A DNA stretch of 64,000 nt, taken from Geomonas limicola (GTDB taxonomy: Bacteria > Desulfobacterota > Desulfuromonadia > Geobacterales > Geobacteraceae). The stretch spans positions 372,001 through 436,000 of the forward strand of contig NZ_BLXZ01000004.1 of assembly GCF_014193675.1 (NCBI RefSeq), in the 5' to 3' direction. A model generated the notes under the pieces. It worked only from the letters and a program-made list of their open reading frames with translations. It did not search any database and was not told the origin of the DNA. Positions within the stretch are counted from its first letter, which is position 1, and each line of letters starts with the position of its first letter. Both the position numbers and the translations under genes were made by a program. Positions 33,686 to 42,305 of this stretch are shown here, piece by piece.

Positions 33686-34951
33686 ATGCAATCAGTGTCG
33701 GATGTTTATGTCAGGAAACCGTGTCTTTTAGATGCACATGGAGCCGCTTCATTGAGAGAAGCCCCAAGAGATACTTCGCTCTTTCCCTCGCAGCTTTGGG
33801 GCAGGTTCGTATTGGCAGTCGCTGCGCTCATGCTGACAGCTGCCCCGGTTTGGGCCGATCCCCCAAAACGGGTGCGTCCCGCGCGGGCTGTAGCCCCTGA
33901 CTCGCTGGCCCTGCCCGAGCCCCCACCCCCCCTGCCGTTCTGCCTCGCAGCACTGCCGACCCCTGCGTTCGTCCCGCCCGACTTTACCCGGGAGCCTCCC
34001 CCGACGCCCAGCCTCGGGACACGGGTGGTCGAGCAGGTAAACGCGCTGGGGAGGCGTGCCGAGGAAACCCACGACCGCCTGGAGCGCGGCATCATGCAGC
34101 AGGTGCTGCGCCTGGACGACTTCTTCGGCAAGGCGAACAACCCCAAGGACCTGCACACAGCCTACCTGTTGCGCTGGCGCAACTCGCTTAGGTGGCAGGA
34201 AGGGTCCGGGTTCGACGTGGGGTCGACCCTGCGCGCAAACCTGGAGCTCTCGCGCATCAACGACCGCCTGCAGCTCGCCATCTCCGGCGCCGGCAAGCCC
34301 GACCAGGTAACTCCCAGCCTCCCCGAAGACCCCGGTAACCCCGGCTTCGACCGCACCCTGCGCAACACGCGGATCGTCAACACCGAACTGCGCTACCAGC
34401 TCATGCGGTTGCCGCATTCGGATCTTTTCCTTGGTACCGGTTTCGACCTCGCCATCCCGCCCGAATTCTTCGCCAGGGGGCGCTACCAGCGGTTGGACCG
34501 GATCGGACAGGATTACCTGCTCCACTTCGCCGAGACCATTTTCGTCAAGAACCCGGACGGTTTCGGCGAAACGACTGAGATCGCCGCAGAGCGCTCGCTC
34601 GACCCCAAGACCCTGGCCCGCATCGCCTTGAGCGGCACCGTCTCCCAAGAGATCAAGGCCCTGGAGTGGGGGACCGAGCTGTCGCTGTTGCGCGAACTCT
34701 CGGCACGCAGCGCGGTGACGCTGGTCGGTGGTGTCTACGGCAACACCAGTATCGACGACTGGGTGACCAACTACCGTATCGCCGCCACCTACCGGCGCAA
34801 TTTCCTGCGGCGCTGGCTCTTTTACGAGCTGGAGCCCCAGGTCACCTGGCCGCGCAAGGAAGATGGTCGATTTACCACCACCTTCGCGCTGACCCTCCGT
34901 CTCGAAGTGGTATTTCAGGGGAACGAACGCAAGCTGGTCCCGCCACCGTAA
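33686..34951 (+). CDS. predicted outer-membrane beta-barrel protein of unknown function
   Basis: The 421-residue product has a signal-like segment at about residues 40-58 (FVLAVAALMLTAAPVWA). A Pro-rich linker follows (PEPPPPLPFCLAALPTPAF), then a short helical part (NALGRRAEETHDRLERG), then alternating amphipathic strands to the end, for example RRWLFYELEPQVTWPRK and FTTTFALTLRLEVVF. This layout suggests an outer-membrane barrel with a periplasmic tether. The family is not recognised. The start is uncertain because about 38 residues precede the signal segment; an unannotated alternative start nearer to it is possible. Confidence 0.6.
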   Translation: MQSVSDVYVRKPCLLDAHGAASLREAPRDTSLFPSQLWGRFVLAVAALMLTAAPVWADPPKRVRPARAVAPDSLALPEPPPPLPFCLAALPTPAFVPPDFTREPPPTPSLGTRVVEQVNALGRRAEETHDRLERGIMQQVLRLDDFFGKANNPKDLHTAYLLRWRNSLRWQEGSGFDVGSTLRANLELSRINDRLQLAISGAGKPDQVTPSLPEDPGNPGFDRTLRNTRIVNTELRYQLMRLPHSDLFLGTGFDLAIPPEFFARGRYQRLDRIGQDYLLHFAETIFVKNPDGFGETTEIAAERSLDPKTLARIALSGTVSQEIKALEWGTELSLLRELSARSAVTLVGGVYGNTSIDDWVTNYRIAATYRRNFLRRWLFYELEPQVTWPRKEDGRFTTTFALTLRLEVVFQGNERKLVPPP

Positions 34952-34971
34952 CGGCGCGGGATGGGCGGGGG

Positions 34972-35181
34972 CTAAGGCTGACGGGATCTGCTGCCGGTTG
35001 AGGTCTTGTAGCAGGCAATGGCGTTGGCCAGGGCGTGCTGGGCAGTCCCGCCGCACCGGGTGATGATGCTGCCGTCCTGCAACTCGATGGTACAACGAAA
35101 CCGTGGAGCCTTGCTGTAGAGGCATGGGGTGGGTTCCTTAACCGGCTCGGTCTTGATGCAGGCGATCTCCCAGTCTGCCAT
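34972..35181 (-). CDS. small cysteine-containing hypothetical protein
   Basis: The 69-residue product starts at an ATG (35179-35181) preceded by GAGGAGGACACC. It has four cysteines (EIACIKTEP, TPCLYSK, RFRCTIEL, TRCGGTAQ) and one more in AIACYK, and no membrane segment. The family is not recognised. Codon use and the ribosome site look real; the longer frame upstream has no good start. Confidence 0.5.
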   Translation of the reverse strand: MADWEIACIKTEPVKEPTPCLYSKAPRFRCTIELQDGSIITRCGGTAQHALANAIACYKTSTGSRSRQP

Positions 35182-35383
35182 GGTGTCCTCCTCGACGTCC
35201 TCCGACGTCAGCTGTTTCCCCCTTCCCCACGTACCTGCCGTAGTGCCCGGTTCTCCCCTTTTCATCCACGAGGCAAATGTCGCATCGCTTATTGTTAGCG
35301 ACAACAAATGATAAGGATTTTACCACGACCGTTGCCAGCGCAAGTCCCGGTAATCCTTTTGCTGCGGCACTGCCGAAACAGCT

Positions 35384-35410
35384 CAAGGAACCCGGCGTTT
35401 AGGCCGATAC
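35384..35410 (+). promoter_or_regulatory. possible FliA (sigma-28)-type promoter of the hybrid kinase
   Basis: GCCGATAC (35403-35410) is identical to the -10 boxes of both chemoreceptor promoters in this window, but the -35 region is only CAAG at N15 (or TCAA at N16). It lies 34 bases before the kinase start. Confidence 0.4.
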
Positions 35411-35443
35411 TTTACGGAGGAACCGTAACGAAAGGCCACCCAC

Positions 35444-38400
35444 ATGCCCAAACCCTGGAACAAGATTCAGGCCAGCCAGCTCACCATCGCGTTCGGTGTA
35501 CTGTCGGTCCTAGCCATCGTCGTCTTGTCGGTAGTCGCCGCAGGCGTGCTGCACCGCCAGGAGATCGAGGTCTGGCGCAAGCAGATGAGCAATAACTCGC
35601 TGGTCCTGGCCGAGCACACCTACCAGACCATGCTCTCGGCCAACATCGCCCTGGACGGCATCGTCGAACAGGTGCGGGCGCAGGGAGCCGACTCTCCCGA
35701 GGAGTTCCGCCGGCTTCTGGGCACGCCGGATATCTTCCGCATGCTGCGCGACAAGACCAGCTTCCTCCCCCAGGTCGACGTGGCGAGCATCGTCGACGAA
35801 AAGGGGGACATGGTCAATTTCACCCGTTCCTACCCCCACCCCCCCATCAACCTTGCGGACCGCGACTATTTCAAGGCGCAGTCCAGGAGTAACTCCGCCG
35901 CCAACTTCATCGGTGTCGCCGTCCGCAACAAGGGGAACGGCAAGTGGGTCTTCTACATCAGCCGCCGCATCAACGACCGGCGCGGCTCGATGATCGGGCT
36001 GGTGCTGATCGGGATCTCGGTGGATGCCTTCACCGACTTCTACGAGCGGCTCGGGGTGAACCTGGGCAAGGGCGCCTCGGTGACCCTCTACCGCAGCGAC
36101 TACGCCGTACTCACCTGCTGGCCGCGCCGTGATGCCTTGATCGGCAAGCAAAACCTGACCGGGGCAACCTACACGATCGTGGAAAAGCTGAAAAAGGAGC
36201 ACGACGTCCTCTACCTGGACGCTCCCCGTTTCTCGGAGAAGGGACGCAAGGTGGCCCGCCTCGGAGCGAGCCGGGTGGTGCACGGCTATCCGCTCATCGT
36301 GAACATCACCATCACCGACGACTTCTTCCTGGCCAACTGGCGGCACTCGGTGCGCGGCATTGCCTACGTCTCGGTGCTCTGCATCGTGGCGCTGCTCTCG
36401 GGTGTCGCGGTGATCGTCGGGGTGCTGCGCCAGCGCGAGCAGTACCTGCTGCAGACCATCGATCTGAAGCAGCGGGCCGAGGACGCCAACCGGGCCAAGA
36501 GCGAGTTCCTCGCCAACATGAGCCACGAGATCCGCACCCCGATGAACGGGATCATCGGGATGACTGAGCTGATCCACGACACCGAGCTCAACGCCGAGCA
36601 GCGCGAGTACATCCGCTCCATCAAGATCTCGGCGGACAACCTTTTGGACATCATCAACGACGTGCTGGACTTCTCGAAGATCGAGGCTGGACACGTGGAG
36701 ATCGAGGAGACCCCTTTCCTGCTGCGCAGCATGGTGGGACTCGCCCTGCGGGCGGTCTCGGTGCGTGCCGTGCAAAAGGGACTCGAGGTGGTCTTCAACG
36801 CGGACGCGCAGTTACCCGACGCGCTTTTGGGCGACCCGGGGCGGCTGCGCCAGGTGCTGATCAACCTGGTGGGGAACGCGGTGAAGTTCACCGAGCGCGG
36901 GGTGATCGAGGTACTGGTGAGCCTGGTGGACGAGGACGAGGAGGGGGTGCTGGTGCACTTCCAGGTCACCGACCAGGGGATCGGGATCTCGGCGGAGGCG
37001 CAGGCCCACATCTTCGACGCCTTCGTGCAGGGGGATGCCTCGACTACCAAGCTCTTCGGCGGCACCGGGCTGGGGCTTGCCATCTCGAAGCGGCTGGCCC
37101 AGCTCATGGGGGGGAGCATCACGGTGCGCAGCGAACTGGGGGTGGGGAGCACCTTCGGGTTCACGGCGCGCCTCAAACGCCAGCAGGGGGCCCCCCGCGA
37201 GCGCAGCACCGACGTCGCGCTGGCCGGGATCCAGGTGCTGGTGGTAGACGACCGCGAGATGAATCGCAGCATGCTGCAGCGTTTTCTGGCACGCTGGGGG
37301 ATGCAGGTGGAGACGGCGGAGAGTACTCCCCAGGCGCTTGCCCGGCTCGAGGAACTGGCAGCCAGCAATGAACTCCCACGACTGATCCTTACCGACGTGC
37401 AGATGCCGGGACAGGACGGCTGGGAGCTGGTCCGCCTGGTCAGGAAGCAGGAGCTCTTCGACCAGGTCCAGGTGATCGTCATGCCCAGCGCCGGGGTGCG
37501 CGGCGATGCCCAGCGCTGTGCCGAGCTGCGCGTGGCCGGCTATCTGACCAAGCCGGTGGTGCATGACGAGCTGCACGATGCCCTGGTCACCGTCTTGAAC
37601 GGCCCGGCCGCGGGCCCGGAACCGGTGACCCGGCACACCCTGCGGGAGGAGCGTGCGCGCTTTTCGGTGCTGGTTGCCGACGACGTGGAGATAAACCGGG
37701 ACATGGTGCGCATCATCCTGGAAAAACAGGGGCACCGGGTGACCATGGCCTGCAACGGCCGCGAGGCAGTGGACCTGGAGCGCGAGCAGGGCTTCGACAT
37801 GATCTTCATGGACATGCAGATGCCGGACCTGGACGGCTACCAGGCCACCCGCCTGATCAGGGAACACGAGGCCGGAACTCCCCGACGGGTGCCGATCGTC
37901 GCCATGACCGCGTACGCCCTGCAAGGTGACCGGGACAAGTGTCTTGCTGCAGGGGCGGATGCCTACCAGTCGAAACCGGCGCGTCCGGCGGAGATCCTGG
38001 CGCTGCTGGACCAGTTGCTTCCCGCAGGGGCGCAGCAGCTGGCCACCGGTCCGGCGCGGCCGGCAACCGGGGACCCGCAACAGGCCGAGGCTGCCTGCGC
38101 CGGGACCGCGGGGGCGACCGAAACGCAGCAAAGTGGAAGCGGCGCGGCCGCGGCCTCCGACTCCCCGTCTGATGCAGAGCTGGCGGTCTTCGATGTGATC
38201 GACCTGGTGGAGCGTCTGGGGGGGGATGCCGAGCTGGTGCCGCGTTTCGTGGCGATGTTTACCGGGGTCGCCGTTGAATACCTCGGGGCGCTGCGCGAGG
38301 CGGTTGCCAAGGGGGACCCCGAGCAGATACGGATCCAGGCCCACACCATCAAGGGGGCTGCCGCCAATATCTCGGCCCGGCGCCTGCAACAGACCGCCCA

Positions 38401-38527
38401 CGAATTGGAGCAGCTGGCGCGCGGCGGGGAGTGCGCCGGCGCGGATCGGCTGTTGCTACGCCTGGAACAGCACTTCGCCGAGTTCTCCGAAAGTGTCGCG
38501 TCGCTCCCCCCCGGAGGGAGCACCTGA
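35444..38527 (+). CDS. hybrid sensor histidine kinase with Cache sensor, two REC domains and HPt
   Basis: The 1027-residue protein has a membrane segment (about 12-34), a periplasmic dCache-like sensor ([20 protein letters not shown], then [10 protein letters not shown]), and a second membrane segment (about 305-327). A HisKA domain follows with H361 in [12 protein letters not shown], then HATPase_c ([14 protein letters not shown]), REC1 with D651, REC2 with D790 and a C-terminal HPt with H967 in [12 protein letters not shown]. It is a complete BarA-type phosphorelay. No separate output regulator is adjacent, so the final receiver lies elsewhere. A FliA-like -10 box just upstream hints at motility control. 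Confidence 0.9.
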   Translation: MPKPWNKIQASQLTIAFGVLSVLAIVVLSVVAAGVLHRQEIEVWRKQMSNNSLVLAEHTYQTMLSANIALDGIVEQVRAQGADSPEEFRRLLGTPDIFRMLRDKTSFLPQVDVASIVDEKGDMVNFTRSYPHPPINLADRDYFKAQSRSNSAANFIGVAVRNKGNGKWVFYISRRINDRRGSMIGLVLIGISVDAFTDFYERLGVNLGKGASVTLYRSDYAVLTCWPRRDALIGKQNLTGATYTIVEKLKKEHDVLYLDAPRFSEKGRKVARLGASRVVHGYPLIVNITITDDFFLANWRHSVRGIAYVSVLCIVALLSGVAVIVGVLRQREQYLLQTIDLKQRAEDANRAKSEFLANMSHEIRTPMNGIIGMTELIHDTELNAEQREYIRSIKISADNLLDIINDVLDFSKIEAGHVEIEETPFLLRSMVGLALRAVSVRAVQKGLEVVFNADAQLPDALLGDPGRLRQVLINLVGNAVKFTERGVIEVLVSLVDEDEEGVLVHFQVTDQGIGISAEAQAHIFDAFVQGDASTTKLFGGTGLGLAISKRLAQLMGGSITVRSELGVGSTFGFTARLKRQQGAPRERSTDVALAGIQVLVVDDREMNRSMLQRFLARWGMQVETAESTPQALARLEELAASNELPRLILTDVQMPGQDGWELVRLVRKQELFDQVQVIVMPSAGVRGDAQRCAELRVAGYLTKPVVHDELHDALVTVLNGPAAGPEPVTRHTLREERARFSVLVADDVEINRDMVRIILEKQGHRVTMACNGREAVDLEREQGFDMIFMDMQMPDLDGYQATRLIREHEAGTPRRVPIVAMTAYALQGDRDKCLAAGADAYQSKPARPAEILALLDQLLPAGAQQLATGPARPATGDPQQAEAACAGTAGATETQQSGSGAAAASDSPSDAELAVFDVIDLVERLGGDAELVPRFVAMFTGVAVEYLGALREAVAKGDPEQIRIQAHTIKGAAANISARRLQQTAHELEQLARGGECAGADRLLLRLEQHFAEFSESVASLPPGGST

Positions 38528-38718
38528 CCTTTTCCCGGCTCATGAATAACTAGGGTATTTTCTGGCCGAGAATCCGGATTGTGGGATATCGGCCCGCCCA
38601 TTCTCTCCTCCATCTTCTGATCGATCCTCTCTTCACGTCACCTCTCAAACCGCACCAGGAGCCGTACGACGCCGTGCAGCCCCGGCTCCGGATGCTCGGT
38701 CGGCTGTGCCGGCTCGGC
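38528..38718. other. non-coding stretch after the hybrid kinase
   Basis: No gene, terminator or repeat is recognised here. A GCCGATAT-like word on the minus strand (38589-38596) has no -35 partner and no gene downstream. Confidence 0.4.
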
Positions 38719-38746
38719 TTGACAGTTGGGGCTCCCCCCTTATAAA
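38719..38746 (+). promoter_or_regulatory. strong sigma-70 promoter of the lmo0937-type gene
   Basis: TTGACA (38719-38724) is a perfect -35 element, spaced 16 bases from TATAAA (38741-38746). The predicted leader is about 155 bases long and holds no obvious structure or gene. Confidence 0.65.
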
Positions 38747-38907
38747 CTAAAGCTGGAAAATTAATAAATACCAATTTTCTAAGTAAACGAGCGGCACCGC
38801 GACCGCATGACCGGCCGGCACCTGAGGCACCTCGGCAATCTCTCTCGCCACTTAATCAACCGTGGGCGGTTCCCCTCAAGGCGGAGCAGCCCGAAAAGGA
38901 GGACGCC

Positions 38908-39057
38908 ATGTTGTGGACCATCGTCGTAATCCTGTTCATCCTCTGGCTTTTGGGACTGGTAACCAGCTACACCATGGGGGGGCTCATCCATATCCTATTG
39001 GTGATAGCGGTGATCATCGTGGTCATCAACCTGATCCAGGGACGACGCTCGCTGTAG
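38908..39057 (+). CDS. lmo0937-family small membrane protein
   Basis: The 49-residue product reads as MLWTIVVILFILWLLGLVTS, then YTMGGLIHILLVIAVII and ends NLIQGRRSL. Two hydrophobic segments are joined by a short glycine turn, with a basic C-terminus. This matches, from memory, the lmo0937 family of tiny membrane proteins often linked to envelope or acid stress. AAAAGGAGG lies seven bases before the ATG, and a strong promoter lies upstream. It is shorter than most gene finders accept. Confidence 0.85.
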   Translation: MLWTIVVILFILWLLGLVTSYTMGGLIHILLVIAVIIVVINLIQGRRSL

Positions 39058-39094
39058 TTTGCACGCTGCCCCGATCCGATAAGGAGGAGCGCCC

Positions 39095-39133
39095 GTGATA
39101 ATGAAGAGCATGCTGCGTGTCCGGGCGAGGTGA
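39095..39133 (+). other. 12-codon open frame with a strong ribosome site
   Basis: TAAGGAGGAGC precedes a GTG (39095) opening a frame that reads MIMKSMLRVRAR and stops at 39133. It may be a remnant of a second small gene after the lmo0937-type gene, or chance. Confidence 0.25.
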
Positions 39134-39180
39134 TGGAGCAGGTCGAGCTCCCCCCGCACGGATGTTTGACGAGGGAAATG

Positions 39181-39222
39181 AAAAAGGCTGATGCCGGGAA
39201 AAACCCGCACCAGCCTTTTTTA
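39181..39222. terminator. bidirectional terminator before the GGDEF-EAL gene
   Basis: AAAAAGGCTG (39181-39190) pairs with CAGCCTTTTT (39211-39220); an inner CGGG/CCCG stem closes the loop. It can end both the small-protein transcript and the convergent GGDEF-EAL gene. Confidence 0.8.
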
Positions 39223-39242
39223 GTATCCGGGGCGACCTAGTG

Positions 39243-41888
39243 TCAGTGCGTGCTCACCGAGGCGGCGAAGGCCCGCTTGCCGCGCTTGAGCAGGGCGGTC
39301 ATCCCCTGGGCCGGCAGCGGCCTGCTGAAGTAGAACCCCTGGGCCTCTTCGCCCCCCTCGGCCTGCAACCAGGCGAGCTGCGAGGCGTTCTCCACCCCTT
39401 CGGCGATCACCTTGAGCTGCATGCTGCGCCCGATGTTCAGCACCGCCCGCACCACCGCCATGTTGTCGGTGTCCTTGGCGATGTTGCGGATGAAGGACTG
39501 GTCGATCTTGAGCTTGTCCACCGGAAGTTTCTTGAGGTAGCTGAGGCTCGAGTAGCCGATGCCGAAGTCGTCGATGGAGAGCTGCAACCCGAGCGCCTTC
39601 ATGGCCGCCATGCTCCCCAGCACCTGCTGCGGGTCGCTCATGATGGTTGCCTCGGTAAGCTCCAGCTCGAGGCTCTCCGGCGGGATCCCCGTCTGCAAAA
39701 GGGCCTTCTCGATGGTCGCCTCGAAATCGGCGTGCTGGAAGAAGCTTGCCGAGAGGTTGATCGCGCTGGAGGCCTGGATCCCCTGGTCCCGCCAGGACTT
39801 GAGCTGCCGGCAGACCGAGTCGATGATCCACTTGCTGATCGGGGTGAGCAGGCCGCTCTCCTCGGCGATACCGATGAAGCTCTCCGGCGCCACCAGGCCG
39901 CGCACCGGGTGCTGCCAGCGGATCAGCGCCTCCATGCCGCTGAACTCTCCGGTTACGATGTTCACCTTGGGCTGGTAGTAGAGCACGAACTCGCCCCGCT
40001 CCAGGGCCCGGCGCAGGTCGGTCTCGATGGTGAAGCGTTCGTGGGCCAGCTCGTTGAGCCTCTTGGTGTAGAAGTGAAACCCCTTCCCCCCCGCCTTCTT
40101 GGCCTGGTACATGGCGAGATCCGCGTTTTTCAAAAGGGTCAGGTAATCCCTGCCGTCCTGGGGATAGAGGCTGACCCCGATGCTCGCGTTGATGACCGCA
40201 CTGCTCCCCTCCAGCGAGAACCCGGCGATGATCTGCTCCGCCACCGAGGTGGTCTCCTCCACGCCGCAGTCCCACAGGACGATGACGAACTCGTCGCCAC
40301 CCAGCCGGGAGACGATGTCGCAGGGACGGGTGCATTCGGTCAGCCGCTGCGCCACCGACTGCAACAGCCGGTCCCCCACGTCGTGCCCGAGGGTGTCGTT
40401 GATCTGCTTGAAACCGTCGATGTCCAGAAAGAGCAGCGCCATGCTCCGGTTCGCTTTCTGGGCCACCGAGATCACCTGGTCGATGCGGGCGTAGAGGGTG
40501 CTGCGGTTGGGAAGCCGGGTGAGGGGATCGTGGTGGGCCAGAAAGAAGATGTTGTCCTCGGCGAGTTTCAGCTCGGTGATGTCCATGATAAAGCCGTCCA
40601 GCCGCGCGATGCCGGCCTCCTCCCCCTCGAGGCGCTGCACCGCGCAGTTGTTCAAAAGCCAGCGCTCCGAGCCGTCCTTGTGCCGGATCCGGTGCCGGAT
40701 CGGGGGATGGCTCTTGCCGGCCAGGATGTGGCCGAGAAACTCGTTGACCAGCGCGCGGTCCTCGTCGTGGATCATGGCGAACCACAAAAGCGGGTCCCGG
40801 TAGTACTCCTCGGGGGTGTAGCCGGTAATCTCCAGGCACTTGGGGCTGTGGTAGATCGAGCTGGCCACGCCGTTTTCGAAGCGCACGCTGTAGACGTACT
40901 CGTTGATGTTGTGTACGATGGTGCGCCACTGCTCCTCGCTCTTGGCCAGGGCCTCCTCTGCCCGCTTGCGCGAGGTGACGTCGCGCAGGTCGCACTGGAT
41001 CACCCGGATCCCTTCCACCTGGTAGCTGCAGCCGACGAAATCGACGAAGAGGTGCCTGCCGTCCCGGGTGCAGAGCGGCAGGGCCTGGTAGCGCAGCTCG
41101 CCCCTGCGGTCCAGTTCCGCGAGCACCTCCTGTTCGGAACCGGGACCGGAGAAAAAGCCGATCTCGTAGAGCCGCCGCCCCAGGAGTTCCTCGCGGCTAT
41201 GGCCCAACAGGAGGACGGCCGCCTGGTTCACGTCGCTGATGATCCCCCGCTCGGCCTCGAGGATCAGCAGGCCATCCTTGGCGGATTCAAAGAGCTGCCG
41301 GTAGCGGGACTCGGAGAAGGCCTGGGCCCGGTGTGCCTGGTAGGCCGAGAGGTCCTGGACGGCGATGCTGCACTCCGCCGAAGTTGCCGAGGCTGCGTCG
41401 ATACGTGCCGGGAAAGTGGGCCTGCCGTTTCCCCTGATGGCAACCTCGCAGCTGAACGAGTGCCGCTCCTCGAAGTCCTGCCTGAGTTGGGCGGCGAGGA
41501 CGGGGGCCGTGTCTTGGGTGAGAAAGACCGAGAAGGGGAGGCCAATCAGACCCGAACGCGCCACCCCAAGGAGCCGGGCGCCGGCCAGGTTAGCGGAACC
41601 GATGAGGCCGCTGCGGGTCAGGGTGAAAAGGGGGACCGGTGCCTGGTCGAACCTCTCCTGGCAGCGCTCCAGGGCCTGTTCGCGGTGCGGCGCCTCGGAG
41701 TCGCGCAGCGCGGCGGCCAGCCTTTCCAGCTCAGCCTGGCGTGCCTCCAGCGATCGGCGCGCGTCGGGAAGGTCCTCGCGACCCGCCGAGGTTTGTTGCG
41801 CCCCGGACGGCCGGTCCCGCTCGGTAAAGAACCCCTTTTCTTCTCTGCGCGATCCGCAATCCGGTGCTTCAGCTGATCCCTTTGCCAT
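39243..41888 (-). CDS. PAS-GGDEF-EAL cyclic di-GMP turnover protein
   Basis: The 881-residue soluble protein has a charged coiled N-terminus (about 1-75), three PAS-like domains (about 78-190, 195-315 and 320-440), a GGDEF domain with an intact G530-GDEF motif and an EAL domain with E653-A-L. The EAL part also keeps SIDDFGIGYSSL and IAEGVEN, so both cyclase and phosphodiesterase could be active. No membrane segment is seen, so the signal is cytoplasmic. The gene has its own promoter (41941-41968). Confidence 0.92.
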   Translation of the reverse strand: MAKGSAEAPDCGSRREEKGFFTERDRPSGAQQTSAGREDLPDARRSLEARQAELERLAAALRDSEAPHREQALERCQERFDQAPVPLFTLTRSGLIGSANLAGARLLGVARSGLIGLPFSVFLTQDTAPVLAAQLRQDFEERHSFSCEVAIRGNGRPTFPARIDAASATSAECSIAVQDLSAYQAHRAQAFSESRYRQLFESAKDGLLILEAERGIISDVNQAAVLLLGHSREELLGRRLYEIGFFSGPGSEQEVLAELDRRGELRYQALPLCTRDGRHLFVDFVGCSYQVEGIRVIQCDLRDVTSRKRAEEALAKSEEQWRTIVHNINEYVYSVRFENGVASSIYHSPKCLEITGYTPEEYYRDPLLWFAMIHDEDRALVNEFLGHILAGKSHPPIRHRIRHKDGSERWLLNNCAVQRLEGEEAGIARLDGFIMDITELKLAEDNIFFLAHHDPLTRLPNRSTLYARIDQVISVAQKANRSMALLFLDIDGFKQINDTLGHDVGDRLLQSVAQRLTECTRPCDIVSRLGGDEFVIVLWDCGVEETTSVAEQIIAGFSLEGSSAVINASIGVSLYPQDGRDYLTLLKNADLAMYQAKKAGGKGFHFYTKRLNELAHERFTIETDLRRALERGEFVLYYQPKVNIVTGEFSGMEALIRWQHPVRGLVAPESFIGIAEESGLLTPISKWIIDSVCRQLKSWRDQGIQASSAINLSASFFQHADFEATIEKALLQTGIPPESLELELTEATIMSDPQQVLGSMAAMKALGLQLSIDDFGIGYSSLSYLKKLPVDKLKIDQSFIRNIAKDTDNMAVVRAVLNIGRSMQLKVIAEGVENASQLAWLQAEGGEEAQGFYFSRPLPAQGMTALLKRGKRAFAASVSTH

Positions 41889-41940
41889 AACCCCCTCGTT
41901 CCCGCCGGTAGCCTCCGGGCTGGTCTTTTGACCGGCTCCA

Positions 41941-41968
41941 GAATACGGAAATGATATCCCATTTCAAC
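41941..41968 (-). promoter_or_regulatory. sigma-70-like promoter with internal palindrome for the GGDEF-EAL gene
   Basis: On the minus strand TTGAAA (41968-41963) and TATTCT (41946-41941) are 16 bases apart. An 18-base palindrome, GAAATG-N6-CATTTC (41949-41966), covers the spacer and would be a natural repressor site. Confidence 0.5.
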
Positions 41969-42305
41969 AGAAAACAGCCATGCTTTTTCTGTCCGACACG
42001 GGAGCCGGGCATCGCGCGAGCGCTGTAAGTCTTTGGGTGACAAGGGCTGGCCGTTGGAACGGACTGGGTGTGGTGCCGCTCGGTCCTGGTCGCCCGGCTC
42101 GGCTTCGCGGTGTGTATGGGCTTCGGCAGGCGCAGGGTGGCGAGGTAGCAGGTGGACGGAACTCGCGACCGGTCGTCGATCGGCGTGAACTGCCGTGTAG
42201 GATCGAAACGTACAAAAAATTTCCCTTTTTCTCAAGTTGCCACAAAAAACGACGATAAAAGGATCAGCTGCACTACCAACCGGTTCCCGGCCCGACAGGA
42301 TCACC
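41969..42305. other. intergenic region between divergent GGDEF-EAL and sensor kinase genes
   Basis: Nothing further is recognised in this GC-rich gap. Frames run into it from the kinase gene, with a TTG at 42237 that lacks a ribosome site. Confidence 0.35.

Noticed and set aside
38589..38596. GCCGATAT on the minus strand as another FliA promoter
   Set aside because: No TAAA-like -35 at 15 bases and no minus-strand gene downstream.
39240..41876. Very long antisense open frame opposite the GGDEF-EAL gene (similar ones oppose hemA, the sensor kinase at 60137 and others)
   Set aside because: High GC content removes stop codons on the opposite strand; these frames have Arg/Gly/His-rich products without domains, while the sense frames have full conserved motifs.
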